From Martinezella rhizogenes (lineage in GTDB: Bacteria; Pseudomonadota; Alphaproteobacteria; Rhizobiales; Rhizobiaceae): a stretch of DNA of 64,000 nt. The translations under genes were made by a program, and so were the position numbers. The DNA lies in contig NZ_JUHG01000017.1 in NCBI RefSeq assembly GCF_000799715.1, positions 335,243 to 399,242 on the forward strand, read 5' to 3'. Below the pieces are notes generated by a model, which had not been told where the DNA came from, made no database searches, and saw nothing but the letters and a program-made list of their open reading frames with translations. Of this stretch, positions 42,218 to 51,307 are shown in pieces (the stretch's first letter is position 1; the number at the start of each line of letters is the position of its first letter).

Positions 42218-42250
42218 AAGGCCCGCCTTCCAATTTGGAAGGCGGGCCTT
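42218..42250. terminator. Terminator between convergent MFS and monooxygenase genes
   Basis: AAGGCCCGCCTTCCAA and TTGGAAGGCGGGCCTT pair perfectly over 16 bases with one base between. Five A lie at its left edge, giving a TTTTT run after the stem on the minus strand; it therefore terminates the minus-strand operon best and may act bidirectionally. Confidence 0.75.
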
Positions 42251-42296
42251 CAAACCTGACGCGTTGTCGAGGGCGCCTCTTATGAGAGGAACGCCC

Positions 42297-43595
42297 TCAG
42301 CCGAGGGGCGGCCGGGGAATGCCGAGGTGGTCGCGCAGCGTTGTGCCTTCATATTCCGTGCGGAAAAGACCTTTTTCCTGAAGGATCGGCACGACTTCGC
42401 GGGTGAAATCCTCAAGGCCGCCGGGGAAGAAGGGCGGCATGACGTTGAAGCCGTCGGCGGCGCCATTCTCGAACCATTGCTGCATACGCTCGGCAATCTC
42501 AACCGGCGTTCCAAGCACGATATGATGTCCACGGCCGGCGGCGACCCGCAGCGCCAGTTCTCGGATCGTCAGTTTTTCCCGTCGTGCCAATTCTGTCAGC
42601 AACTCAGCGCGGCTGCGCAACTGGTCCGAAATCGGCAGGTCCGGCAGTGGGCCGTCGAGATCGTAGTCGGCAAGGCTGTGGCCGATCCGCTCCTCGAGAA
42701 GCGGCATGGCGCTCTTGATGTCCGTCCAGTGGTTCAGGACATCGAGCTTTTCGCGGGCCTCGGCCGTCGTCCTGCCGATCACCGGCAGGAAGCCCGGCAT
42801 GACCGCCACGCTATCGGGATCGCGTCCGAAGCCCGCAACCTTGCCCTTGAGGCTCTTGTAGAAGGCCTGGGCTTCATCGAGGCTCTGCTGCGCGGTAAAG
42901 ACGATGTCGGCGGTGCGGGCGGCAAGATCCTGACCCGGTCCGGAGGAACCGGCCTGGATCAGGATCGGATGTCCCTGCGGCGAACGCGGAATGTTGAGCG
43001 GCCCCTTGACGGTGTAGTACTTGCCCTTGTGGTCGAGCACGCGCACCTTGGACGGATCGGCATAGACGCCGTTTTCCTTGTCCTTGCGGAAGGCGTCATC
43101 GTCCCAGCTATCCCAGAGCCCGCGCACCACATCGACGAACTCCTCGGCCACGGCATAGCGCTCGTCGTGTTCCGGATGGCTCTTGGAGAAATTGGCGGCC
43201 GTGCGCGCATAGGAGGTCGTGACGATGTTCCAGGCGGCGCGTCCATGGCTCAGATGATCGATCGAGGCAAAGGCGCGGGCAAGATGATAGGGCTCGCCGT
43301 AGGTGGTCGACGCCGTGGCGGCAAGGCCGATCTTGTCGGTGACCATGGCGAGCGAGGCAAGCAGCGTCAACGGCTCGAAGCGGGCGATCATCGATGGGTG
43401 CGCGTCGATGGCGCTCGTCAGGCCGTCGGCCAGGAAGAGCATGTCGAACTTTGCCGCTTCCGCCATCTGCGCCACGCGGCGCAGCAGGTCGAAGTTCTCG
43501 CTGCCGGCTTCGGCGTCCGGATGGCGCCAGCCGGAGACGTGATGACCGGCTCCCTGCAGGAAAAGGCCGAGATGGATCTTGCGGGTCTTGCTCAT
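42297..43595 (-). CDS. LLM-class flavin-dependent monooxygenase (NtaA/SnaA/DszA type)
   Basis: A 432-residue FMN-dependent TIM-barrel oxygenase. KIHLGLFLQGAGHHVSGWRHPDA, DMLFLADGL, FEPLTLLASLAMVTDKIGLAATASTTYGEPYHLAR, LSHGRAAWNIVTT and HPILIQAGSSGPGQDLAAR are typical of the nitrilotriacetate monooxygenase group. These enzymes use reduced FMN from a separate reductase to cleave C-N or C-S bonds; no reductase gene lies next to it. Last gene of a minus-strand operon with a PrpD-family protein and a polar amino-acid transporter, so the substrate is probably an amino-acid-like or polycarboxylate compound. Confidence 0.87.
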   Translation of the reverse strand: MSKTRKIHLGLFLQGAGHHVSGWRHPDAEAGSENFDLLRRVAQMAEAAKFDMLFLADGLTSAIDAHPSMIARFEPLTLLASLAMVTDKIGLAATASTTYGEPYHLARAFASIDHLSHGRAAWNIVTTSYARTAANFSKSHPEHDERYAVAEEFVDVVRGLWDSWDDDAFRKDKENGVYADPSKVRVLDHKGKYYTVKGPLNIPRSPQGHPILIQAGSSGPGQDLAARTADIVFTAQQSLDEAQAFYKSLKGKVAGFGRDPDSVAVMPGFLPVIGRTTAEAREKLDVLNHWTDIKSAMPLLEERIGHSLADYDLDGPLPDLPISDQLRSRAELLTELARREKLTIRELALRVAAGRGHHIVLGTPVEIAERMQQWFENGAADGFNVMPPFFPGGLEDFTREVVPILQEKGLFRTEYEGTTLRDHLGIPRPPLG

Positions 43596-43624
43596 GGTTT
43601 CATGCCTTGGAATTACGGAAAAGA

Positions 43625-44965
43625 TCAGGTGAGCCGTCGGGCGAGCATGTCGAGGAGCCGATAGAGATCATCCTCGCTCAGCATCGTCCTTGCAAGCTCT
43701 GGAACGGCTGAGACAGCCGAATGGTTGCCAGTCGCGCCACGGAATTTGTCGGTGGGATCGGTGACCCCCGGCAGTCCCTTGAACTCGCGGATCAGTCGTT
43801 CGCCATTGGTGAGGGTTACATCGACGATCACGAAACGCGTCTTTGGATCGCTGGACAGGCGGGGAGCGGTCTGGTCATGCCGGCGGTGGACCCGGCGGGC
43901 AACCGCCATCAGGTCCTCGCGCACCGGCGTTTCGCCGAAATGATCGATCCGGAGCGCTCCATCGATGAGCGCGGTCGCAAAGACATATTCGGCGCTGAAG
44001 CGGGCATCGATCCCGGTGGTTGGGTTCGTCACCACCAACGCGGCATCACCGCCCGGCGGGAAGGTGATGGTCGCCGACCCGATCGCGTCCGCGCGCAAGC
44101 CTTCCTGATGCAGTTGAATGCCGATTACACCGACGGGATGGCTTGCCGTGCAGCACGGAAAGGCCTTGAGCGTCAGGCCGGGCGAGACGATCTGCCAAGG
44201 GGAGCCCCAATTCTCCACCGTGGCCTGCGGGCGCTCTTCGCCAAAGGCGAAGGCGGAGAAGAAGCCGATGGGATTGTCGAGGAAATCCCTGGCGCCGCCG
44301 AAACCGGCCTTGGCGAGCCTGGCCGACAACAGGCCGGAGCGTGCGGCCATGCCAGCGTGATAAGGCTTTGCGTCATAACCGAACTGCAGACGTAATCCGC
44401 TCGAGTGGGTGGCGGCGAGCCCTAGCGCCACGGCGGTCTCCTCGACCGAATAGCCAAGCACGTGGGCGACAGCCGCCGCAGCACCGATCGTGCCGAGCGT
44501 CGCGGTCGCATGGAAGCCGTTCTCGTAATGCTTGGTGCCGAGCGAGAGCCCGAGGCGCGCCATGGCTTCGAGCCCGACCACATAGCCCGCAATCAATTGC
44601 TCGGCGGAAAGCCGAGTTTCCGAAGCAAGCGCCAGAAGGGCCGGCACGATCACCGTCGTTGGATGGCCGCGTACGCTGGAATGCACGTCGTCGTAGTCGA
44701 GCACATGTCCAGCGTGGGCATTGATCAGCGCGGCCGTCAGGACATCCGTCCGGCGCTCTTGCCCGATAATCACAGCATTGCCGTTGCCGGGCGACATCTG
44801 GTCGAGCAGGATCAGCGTCGTGCGATCGAGCGCGCCGCCAAAGGCGCAGGCGAGCCAGTCGATGATTGCTGTGCGGGCAGCCTCAACGGCGGCTTTGTCC
44901 TTTAGAGACTCGGACGAGACGATGGCCTCGGCAAAGGCGGTGGTGAGCGGAAAGACCTTGTCCAT
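43625..44965 (-). CDS. MmgE/PrpD-family protein
   Basis: A 446-residue protein of the family that includes 2-methylcitrate dehydratase, cis-aconitate decarboxylase and iminodisuccinate epimerase. Visible: DWLACAFGGALDR, NAHAGHVLDYDDVHSSVRGHPTTVIVPALLALA (the conserved HxxDYDD region), ATLGTIGAAAAVAHVLGYS, SSGLRLQFGYDAKPYHAGMAARSG and FPCCTASHP. Family activities are dehydration, decarboxylation or epimerisation of polycarboxylic acids. The context, a flavin monooxygenase of the NtaA group and an amino-acid ABC importer, does not suggest propionate metabolism (no prpB/prpC). Confidence 0.85.
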   Translation of the reverse strand: MDKVFPLTTAFAEAIVSSESLKDKAAVEAARTAIIDWLACAFGGALDRTTLILLDQMSPGNGNAVIIGQERRTDVLTAALINAHAGHVLDYDDVHSSVRGHPTTVIVPALLALASETRLSAEQLIAGYVVGLEAMARLGLSLGTKHYENGFHATATLGTIGAAAAVAHVLGYSVEETAVALGLAATHSSGLRLQFGYDAKPYHAGMAARSGLLSARLAKAGFGGARDFLDNPIGFFSAFAFGEERPQATVENWGSPWQIVSPGLTLKAFPCCTASHPVGVIGIQLHQEGLRADAIGSATITFPPGGDAALVVTNPTTGIDARFSAEYVFATALIDGALRIDHFGETPVREDLMAVARRVHRRHDQTAPRLSSDPKTRFVIVDVTLTNGERLIREFKGLPGVTDPTDKFRGATGNHSAVSAVPELARTMLSEDDLYRLLDMLARRLT

Positions 44966-44977
44966 AATCGATCCCTT

Positions 44978-45766
44978 TCAGATGCCTTCGCCGTCTTCCA
45001 GAGCGCCACGCGCGCCCGCCAGTCCGTTGACGAAACGGCGGATGCGCGGATTTGCCGACTTCTGGAAAATGTCCTCGGGCGATCCCTTGTCAACGATGAG
45101 GCCGTTTTCGGTGAAGACGACGACGTCGCTGATTTCCTCGGCAAACCGCATTTCGTGCGTGACGAGGATGCTGGTCATGCCCTCCTTGACGAGGTCACGG
45201 ATAACGGCAAGCACTTCGCCGACGGTTTCCGGATCAAGCGCGGAGGTTACCTCGTCAAACAGGACGAGATCCGGCCTCATGGCAAGTGCGCGGGCAATCG
45301 CCACGCGCTGCTGCTGACCGCCGGAAAGCTGCCCCGGATACATCTGCGCCTTCTCGGACAGACGCACGCGCGCCAGAAGATCCTTCGCGTGGCGTTCGGC
45401 CTCAGACCGATCGACGCCGAGGATGCGGATCGGGGCGAGGGTGATGTTGTCGATGACTGTCAGATGTGGAAACAGATTATACTGCTGGAAAACGATACCG
45501 ATCTTCTGCCGCAGCTTGATCCGGTCCGCTTCGCTGGTCATCTGGTCGACGCGCGCGCCATTGACGGTGATGCGGCCGGATTGCGGCGTCACCAGCGCGT
45601 TGATGCAGCGCAGGATCGTCGACTTGCCGGACCCGGATGGGCCGATGATCGAGACGGTCTCGCCCCGCGCAACCTGGAGGTCGATCCCCTTCAGTACCTC
45701 GGTGGGTCCGAAGGACAGGTGCACGTCCGCCAGTTCGACGATCGGATTGGTCGCGGCTTGGCTCAT
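44978..45766 (-). CDS. Polar amino-acid ABC transporter ATPase (GlnQ/HisP-like)
   Basis: A 262-residue ATPase with Walker A IIGPSGSGKST, Q-loop VFQQYNLFPHLTVIDNI, signature LSGGQQQRVAIARAL, Walker B LVLFDEVTSALDPETV and switch THEMRFAEEISD; the FQQYNLFPH and LSGGQQQR versions are diagnostic for polar amino-acid importers. Starts ten bases after the second permease and ends 12 bases before the PrpD-family gene, in one operon. Confidence 0.9.
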   Translation of the reverse strand: MSQAATNPIVELADVHLSFGPTEVLKGIDLQVARGETVSIIGPSGSGKSTILRCINALVTPQSGRITVNGARVDQMTSEADRIKLRQKIGIVFQQYNLFPHLTVIDNITLAPIRILGVDRSEAERHAKDLLARVRLSEKAQMYPGQLSGGQQQRVAIARALAMRPDLVLFDEVTSALDPETVGEVLAVIRDLVKEGMTSILVTHEMRFAEEISDVVVFTENGLIVDKGSPEDIFQKSANPRIRRFVNGLAGARGALEDGEGI

Positions 45767-45776
45767 GCCCAGCTCC

Positions 45777-46550
45777 TCATACTTTCAGGCGGCGCTCAAG
45801 GCGGCGCGTCAGGCTGGAAATAGGATAGCAAAGAACGAAGAACGCCGTCATCACCACGATATAGGCAAGCACGGTGAAATCCAGACGGCGAACGGCGGTG
45901 CTTGCATCCGTGGCGGCGTGCAGAAGCTCATGCACGCCGACGAGCGAGGCGAGCGCGGTTCCCATGGTGATGGAGGCGAAGAGGTTCATCCAGGGCGGCA
46001 ACGAACGGCGGGCGCATTGCGGCAGGATGATCCAGCGCAGCGCCTGCAGCCTGGAAAAACCAAGCCCCTTGGCCGCTTCCCATTGCGTGGTGGCGATCGA
46101 TTGAATAGCCCCGCGCGTGATCTCGGCGACATAGGCGCTGGCCGGGATGGCAAGCCCGATCACCGCCTTCAGCCAGTCGGGGAAGGGCAGGTAGTGGCCG
46201 GCCACCACGATCTCGAAGGGGAAGATGTAGGTCGTGGCGAAGATCAGCACGAGATGCGGCGCATTGCGGAACACCTGGACATAGGAGACGACCGGATAGC
46301 GGACGATCTTCAAGGGCGCGAGTTCCAGGATGCCGAGGATCACGCCCACCAACGTGCCGCCCGTCATGGCGAGCAGGCTGATCAGGATATTCATGAGAAA
46401 GCCGCTGCCGAGATAGGGCAGCCACTCGATAAGCGTCGACAGCAGTGACAGATCGGCAAGCAGCCAGATGACGGCAATAGCGATCAGCGCGCCGAACAAC
46501 CAGGGTAGCCGGCTGTGCGCCGACGCGGAGAGGATCTTGATGTTGGTCAT
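45777..46550 (-). CDS. Polar amino-acid ABC transporter permease
   Basis: A 257-residue HisM/GlnP-type permease with the contact loop EAAKGLGFSRLQALRWIILPQ and AYVAEITRGAIQSI. The ATG at 46550 overlaps the preceding permease stop by four bases and follows GGGTGGGATT. It pairs with the permease at 46547-47296. Confidence 0.88.
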   Translation of the reverse strand: MTNIKILSASAHSRLPWLFGALIAIAVIWLLADLSLLSTLIEWLPYLGSGFLMNILISLLAMTGGTLVGVILGILELAPLKIVRYPVVSYVQVFRNAPHLVLIFATTYIFPFEIVVAGHYLPFPDWLKAVIGLAIPASAYVAEITRGAIQSIATTQWEAAKGLGFSRLQALRWIILPQCARRSLPPWMNLFASITMGTALASLVGVHELLHAATDASTAVRRLDFTVLAYIVVMTAFFVLCYPISSLTRRLERRLKV

Positions 46551-47296
46551 AATCCCACCCCGAATCCCGGCACGGCCAGGCGCTTTTCGACCCAATGACC
46601 GATACGGGCGACCGCCAGGTTGATGGCGCTGAAGAACAGCAGGATGACGATCATCAGCTCGACGACGTTATCGCGCTGCGTCCAGACCATAATTGAGGCG
46701 TAGGTGATCTCGCTCACCGCGATAGCATTGCCGACAGTCGTGAGCTTCACCAGATTGATCAGATTGTTGACCAGCGCCGGCAGAGACGCACGGATCGCCA
46801 ACGGCGCTTCCACGAACCGCAGGATCTCCAGCCTGCTGAAGCCGATGGCGCGGGCCGCCTCTACCGTCTGCTCAGGGACTGCCTCGATGCCGCCGCGAAT
46901 GGCATCGGCGTGCAGAGCGGCCACATGCAGGCCGACGACAGCGACGACCCAGAAGAAAGGCGAGAGCGGATTGTTCTGCGCGCCGCCAAGGAGATTGGAG
47001 ACGAGTGTGTTGAGCACCAGGAAGCTGAACATCAGCTGCACCAGCGTCGGCGTGTTGCGGGTGATTTCGATAAACGCTCTTACAGGCACGGATACCAGTT
47101 TGCGGCTGGATGTCAGCATGGCCGCAAAGAGGAGACCAAAAGCGAGGCTGAGCGGAATTAGAAGCACAATGAGATAAAGCGTGGTGATAAAACCACCACG
47201 CCAGATCTGTGCCTCATAACCGCTGGCGAGGAACTCGTAGTTGAGCCCGATCTTGCCCGTCCAGTCTATGAAGGCCTGAAGAAGGGAATTCCCCAT
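46547..47296 (-). CDS. Polar amino-acid ABC transporter permease
   Basis: A 249-residue HisQ/GlnP-type permease. RNTPTLVQLMFSFLVLNTLV and the contact loop EAARAIGFSRLEILRFVEAPLAI match the family (the usual ILPQ end is replaced by APLA, a mild variant). Thirty bases downstream of the binding-protein gene. Confidence 0.87.
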   Translation of the reverse strand: MGNSLLQAFIDWTGKIGLNYEFLASGYEAQIWRGGFITTLYLIVLLIPLSLAFGLLFAAMLTSSRKLVSVPVRAFIEITRNTPTLVQLMFSFLVLNTLVSNLLGGAQNNPLSPFFWVVAVVGLHVAALHADAIRGGIEAVPEQTVEAARAIGFSRLEILRFVEAPLAIRASLPALVNNLINLVKLTTVGNAIAVSEITYASIMVWTQRDNVVELMIVILLFFSAINLAVARIGHWVEKRLAVPGFGVGL

Positions 47297-47326
47297 AAGC
47301 AGCCTTGCTTCAAGCGACCTAAAGCG

Positions 47327-48169
47327 TCACTTGCCTTCGCTCTCGAGCTTCTTGTGCTCTTCCTCGAGATAGGAGGTATTGAGCAGCCGGTTGGCCTTCG
47401 CGTATTCGAGCAGCTTGCCGTTGGCATGCAGCTCACGGATGACCTTGTCGAGCGCATTGCTCGTATCGGTCTCGCCCTTGCGCAGCCAGATTACCGAATC
47501 GGACGGAATGAGCTCGGTCGGGAAGAGGATGGTGTAGTCCTTCCATTCCTCCGGGCGATCCTTGAGGAGAAGGCCGACCGTTGCGCCGACATGCACGGCG
47601 GCGACGCAATTGCCGCCCTGCAGTGCCAGCAGCGATTCCGGCTGGCTGGGGAGGGCCTTCACTTCGGCGCCATACTGCTCGATGAGCGGCTGTGTGTAGT
47701 TCGAACCCTGGGAAACGCAGACCGCCTTGCCCTTCAGGTCGCTCCAGTCCTTGAGGCCACTGTCCTTGCGGCCAACGGCAGCGCCGCCGCTGCGGTCATA
47801 GGGGGTGGGAACGTAGTCGAGAATCTTGGCGCGCTCTTCGGTGTACTGCATGTTGGCGATCAGGATATCCACCTTGCCCTGCTGCAGGAACTGCACCCGG
47901 TTCGGCGGCGTCACCGTCACCGTCTCCAGCTTGACGCCGAGCTTGTCGGCCAGCGCCTTGGCGATATCGATATTATAACCCTTCTGCTCCTGGCCAGCCG
48001 GATCGATGTAGCCGAATGGCGCGCCGGACAGGATGACGCCGACCGTCAGCGAGCCGCGTCCCTTGATGCGGTCAAGTGTGGCGTCGGCATGGGCGATCGA
48101 GCTGAAAAGCGCGCCGATGGAAAGAGCGGCAGCAAAAAGCGTCGTCGAAGTTCGCTTGGCAAAGTTCAT
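47327..48169 (-). CDS. Polar amino-acid ABC transporter binding protein (SBP family 3)
   Basis: A 280-residue protein with a signal peptide (about 28 residues ending SSIAHA). GRGSLTVGVILSGAPFGYIDPAGQEQKGYNIDIAKALADKLGV is the classic family-3 start, and ANMQYTEERAKILDYVPTPYDRSG and GKAVCVSQGSNYTQ follow. Binds a polar amino acid or analogue in the periplasm. First gene of the transporter operon, 130 bases from the RpiR gene on the same strand. Confidence 0.9.
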   Translation of the reverse strand: MNFAKRTSTTLFAAALSIGALFSSIAHADATLDRIKGRGSLTVGVILSGAPFGYIDPAGQEQKGYNIDIAKALADKLGVKLETVTVTPPNRVQFLQQGKVDILIANMQYTEERAKILDYVPTPYDRSGGAAVGRKDSGLKDWSDLKGKAVCVSQGSNYTQPLIEQYGAEVKALPSQPESLLALQGGNCVAAVHVGATVGLLLKDRPEEWKDYTILFPTELIPSDSVIWLRKGETDTSNALDKVIRELHANGKLLEYAKANRLLNTSYLEEEHKKLESEGK

Positions 48170-48299
48170 GGGTTCTAAACTCCTTCGTTGGCGCGGAAAC
48201 TAGAGAGGCCGGCCAAGGCGGGCAAGGAATTGCATGCTATTTCTCTCGAATTCTTGGAATGAATTACCCGCTTATTTTCAGATTGATAAGACCGTTTCC

Positions 48300-49193
48300 T
48301 CAACGTTTGCTAGGGCGGATGGAGCTACGCAGGGTAATCAGGCGGTCGAGGGATTGCAGCGTCGTTTCCTGAGCGGCGGTTGCGAGCGCGAGCATCATCG
48401 ATTCAAGGCAGACGAGGGTCGGGCCGTGGAGCGCGACATGCTCGACCTTGGCGCGGGGAATGATGATCGATGCATCAGCATGCTTTCGCAGCACCGTGTC
48501 TTCCTGTCCGAGCAGCATGACGATCGGGATGCCGAGGCGCTGCGCCTCGGTGATGGTCGTCATGCCTTCGCGGTGCGCCCGGCCATAGGCCATCATGATC
48601 AGCGCATCGCCTTCTTCCATGGTCAGAAGCTGTTCGGCGAGCGCGATCCCAGTGAGGTTCAATGCATAGGAAGGATAGCCGTTGCGGGAAAAGAGACGGG
48701 CGGCATAGGTCGCGAGCACCCCGGAGGCGCCGATGCCGAAAATGCCGATGCGCTTCGCCCCAAGAATGACCGCGATGGCATCCGCCATACCTTGACGATT
48801 AGATGGTGCGGAAAGGGCTTCCATGGCATTGCGGTGATCGTTGATGACGAAATCGATGGCGGAATCGACGTTGCTGTTCAGCTCTCGCGTTGTCGTCGCC
48901 ATCTTTTCGGAAGGTGAATCCGTTTCGCCGATATGGGCCTCCAGCGTGTCCTTGAGGTCGAGCAGCCCTTCGAAGCCCAGCGCCTGGATCGCGCGAATGA
49001 CCGTCGCGTCGGAGGTGCCGGTCTCGTTGGCGATTTCGAGCGCGGATTTGCCGAGGATGGCGTGGCGATGCTGGTCGATAAAATCGGCGACGCTGAGCAG
49101 GCTCGGCGACAGGGAGGCGCGGCGGTTCTTCAGTCGTTCGCCGAAGCGGTCGATCCGGCGCGTCTTCTTCTGGATTCTGGGGGCGGCGTCCAT
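48300..49193 (-). CDS. RpiR/MurR-family regulator with SIS domain
   Basis: A 297-residue regulator. Residues about 25-95 form the RpiR helix-turn-helix (SLLSVADFIDQHRHAILGKSALEIANETGTSDATVIR), and residues about 140-270 a SIS domain (GIGASGVLATYAARLFSRNG, DALIMMAYGR). It lies upstream of the amino-acid transporter operon on the same strand and likely controls it. SIS-domain regulators of this kind usually sense a phosphorylated sugar, although many rhizobial ones beside amino-acid transporters have unknown ligands. Confidence 0.87.
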   Translation of the reverse strand: MDAAPRIQKKTRRIDRFGERLKNRRASLSPSLLSVADFIDQHRHAILGKSALEIANETGTSDATVIRAIQALGFEGLLDLKDTLEAHIGETDSPSEKMATTTRELNSNVDSAIDFVINDHRNAMEALSAPSNRQGMADAIAVILGAKRIGIFGIGASGVLATYAARLFSRNGYPSYALNLTGIALAEQLLTMEEGDALIMMAYGRAHREGMTTITEAQRLGIPIVMLLGQEDTVLRKHADASIIIPRAKVEHVALHGPTLVCLESMMLALATAAQETTLQSLDRLITLRSSIRPSKR

Positions 49194-49277
49194 GGCCGGT
49201 AAGATACCTTCCTTAGATAATCATATTAAGGAAGGCACATTGTCTTATTCTTACCGATTTTGAAAGTCTTGGGCGCA

Positions 49278-50246
49278 TCACTGTTGCGGCTGCTTTAAGC
49301 CGGGACGCCCCGCAACATGCGATTGGACCATCGAAACCATCAGGTTGAGCGCCGCATAGGAATTGGAGATCGCCTCCTCGCGCGGCAGCAGGATGTAGCG
49401 CCCCTCGCGGCAGGCTGCGAGGAACTGGCAATAGTCTGGGAGTACCTTGTTCATTGCGGCGATCTCCTCGGCGGGCGTGCCGCCGGTATCCGACCGGTAG
49501 GTATCGAAAATGAAATCGGCATCGAGTGCCTGCAGCCGCTCGGCGCTGACCTCGATCCGCCCGCCTTCCGGGATCTTTTCGATGATATCGGGAAACCGGA
49601 AACCGGCATCGCGCAGCACGCGTCCGAGGGCGCGGTAAGTATGATAGATGCTGATCTTGCCGTTCTGCGCCTGCAATACCGAGACGGTGATCTTGGACGG
49701 ATCCACCACCTGTTTCAACTCCTCGATCTGCGCGCGGTAACGCCGGTCGAGAATGGCGAGCCGATCCTGCGTGCCGGTGAGATCGGCGAGGCGCTCGTAG
49801 ATATGCGGCGCGCTGCCGACGGTGTTGTCGATGACGATGGTCGGCGCGATCTTCTCCAGCTGCTCGACCGGCGTCGTGCGACCGGGTTCGGTGATGATGA
49901 GATCGGGTTTCGCCGCGACCACGGCTTCGAGATCGACGGTGACGGCGCCGATATAGCGCATGCCCGAATTGTCGAAATCGATGCCGGTCAGGATCGGGCC
50001 GGAGCGCAGATAGGCCTTGCCATCGGTGCCGGTGCGGCCGTGGCTCGCGACCGGGCGTATGCCAAGCTCTATCAGCGGGATGGTGATGTCGAGGTCATGC
50101 ATGGAGACGATCCGCAGCGGATGCACGGGCACCTCGACCTTGCGGCCGAAATCATCGGTGAAAACGCGCTTCTCGCTATCCTGCGCAAGCAGCGGACCAG
50201 CGGTGACGGCGAGCACGAGAAGTGCGGCGGCAAAACGTCTAGACAT
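49278..50246 (-). CDS. Iron-siderophore ABC transporter binding protein (FecB/FhuD-like)
   Basis: A 322-residue periplasmic protein. The ATG at 50246 follows TGAGGATTGTA and begins a signal peptide (MSRRFAAALLVLAVTAGPLLA). FTDDFGRKVEVP, the two-lobe layout joined by a long helix, AVVAAKPDLIITEPGRTTPVEQLEKIAPTIV and a C-terminal helical lobe are the FhuD/FecB binding-protein class III pattern. It is last in an operon with two permeases and an ATPase that starts at an iron-box promoter. Confidence 0.87.
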   Translation of the reverse strand: MSRRFAAALLVLAVTAGPLLAQDSEKRVFTDDFGRKVEVPVHPLRIVSMHDLDITIPLIELGIRPVASHGRTGTDGKAYLRSGPILTGIDFDNSGMRYIGAVTVDLEAVVAAKPDLIITEPGRTTPVEQLEKIAPTIVIDNTVGSAPHIYERLADLTGTQDRLAILDRRYRAQIEELKQVVDPSKITVSVLQAQNGKISIYHTYRALGRVLRDAGFRFPDIIEKIPEGGRIEVSAERLQALDADFIFDTYRSDTGGTPAEEIAAMNKVLPDYCQFLAACREGRYILLPREEAISNSYAALNLMVSMVQSHVAGRPGLKQPQQ

Positions 50247-50254
50247 TACAATCC

Positions 50255-51307
50255 TCAAAGAAGGTTGCGGCTCTTCCAGAGCAGAAGCAGAAGGACGGGA
50301 ACGCCGACGATCGCAAGCACGATGCCGGCGGGAAGCTGGAGCGGCGCGAAGGCAAGTCGGCCGATGCTGTCGGCGATCAGCACCAGGGATGCGCCGAACA
50401 GCGCGCTGCCGGCGAGAATCGCCGTCTCGCCGCTGCCACGGATCGCCAGTCGCGCCATATGCGGTGCGATGAGGCCGACGAAGCCGAGGCTGCCGACGCA
50501 GGACACGCAGGCTGCGGTCAAAAGAACAGGTGCGACGAAGCGCAGGATCGAAAGCCGCCGCAGCGATACGCCAAGCCCGATCGCCAAGGGATCGCCGAGC
50601 ACGGCGGCGTCAGCTGCTGTTGCGGTCAGGAAAAGGATCGAAGCGCCAAGACCGGCGCAGACAAGCGCGATCGGCACCACATCCCAGGAGACGGCGTTGA
50701 GACTGCCGGCTAGCCAGACCATGGCCGTCTGCACGTCGCGAATATCCGAGGTCGTCAGGATCACGGAAAGGGCTGCCGACATCAGCCAGGAAAATCCGAT
50801 GCCGATCAGCACGAAGCGCATGCGTGTCAGGTCACGCGCGAGCGAGGCGACAAGAAGCGCGCTGAAAAACCCGCCAGCCATGCCGACGAGGGGCCTGAGA
50901 TAAAGCCCGGCCGACGGCACGAACAGGATCAGCGTGATCACGGAAAGGCTGGCGCCTTCCTTGACCCCAAGCAGACCCGGATCGGCGAGGCCGTTGCGTG
51001 TTAGGGATTGCAGGGCGGCCCCCGAAAGCCCGAGCATCGCGCCGCAAAGCACCGCCATGATGATGCGCGGCAGCCGGAAATCGCGAATGATCTGATGGCC
51101 TTCGCCGGTCGCGTGGGCCGGATCGAAGAGCACCGTCAGGAGCTCGCGGAAGCCTGCCTCGTGGCTGCCGAGAGGAGCTGTGACCAAGGCCGTCGCAACG
51201 ACGAAGAGGCAAAGCAAGACAAGCACGATGCAACTGCGCATATGGATACGGCGCGACAGCGGCCCCAGCGTGATGAGATGATAGCCGTTCTGCCGTGCGA
51301 CGCTCAT
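50255..51307 (-). CDS. Iron-siderophore ABC transporter permease (FecD-like)
   Basis: A 350-residue BtuC-type permease with about ten helices. RDFRLPRIIMAVLCGAMLGLSGAALQSLTRNGLADPGLLGVKEGAS and GSLGFVGLIAPHMARL are the two best-conserved stretches. The ATG overlaps the stop of the other permease by four bases, with AAGGTA upstream. A second in-frame ATG 22 codons later is possible. Confidence 0.88.
   Translation of the reverse strand: MSVARQNGYHLITLGPLSRRIHMRSCIVLVLLCLFVVATALVTAPLGSHEAGFRELLTVLFDPAHATGEGHQIIRDFRLPRIIMAVLCGAMLGLSGAALQSLTRNGLADPGLLGVKEGASLSVITLILFVPSAGLYLRPLVGMAGGFFSALLVASLARDLTRMRFVLIGIGFSWLMSAALSVILTTSDIRDVQTAMVWLAGSLNAVSWDVVPIALVCAGLGASILFLTATAADAAVLGDPLAIGLGVSLRRLSILRFVAPVLLTAACVSCVGSLGFVGLIAPHMARLAIRGSGETAILAGSALFGASLVLIADSIGRLAFAPLQLPAGIVLAIVGVPVLLLLLWKSRNLL

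Noticed and set aside
43625..44965. 2-Methylcitrate dehydratase (prpD) of propionate metabolism
   Set aside because: Family match only; no prpB, prpC or acnD-like neighbour, and the context is amino-acid-type uptake with a flavin monooxygenase.
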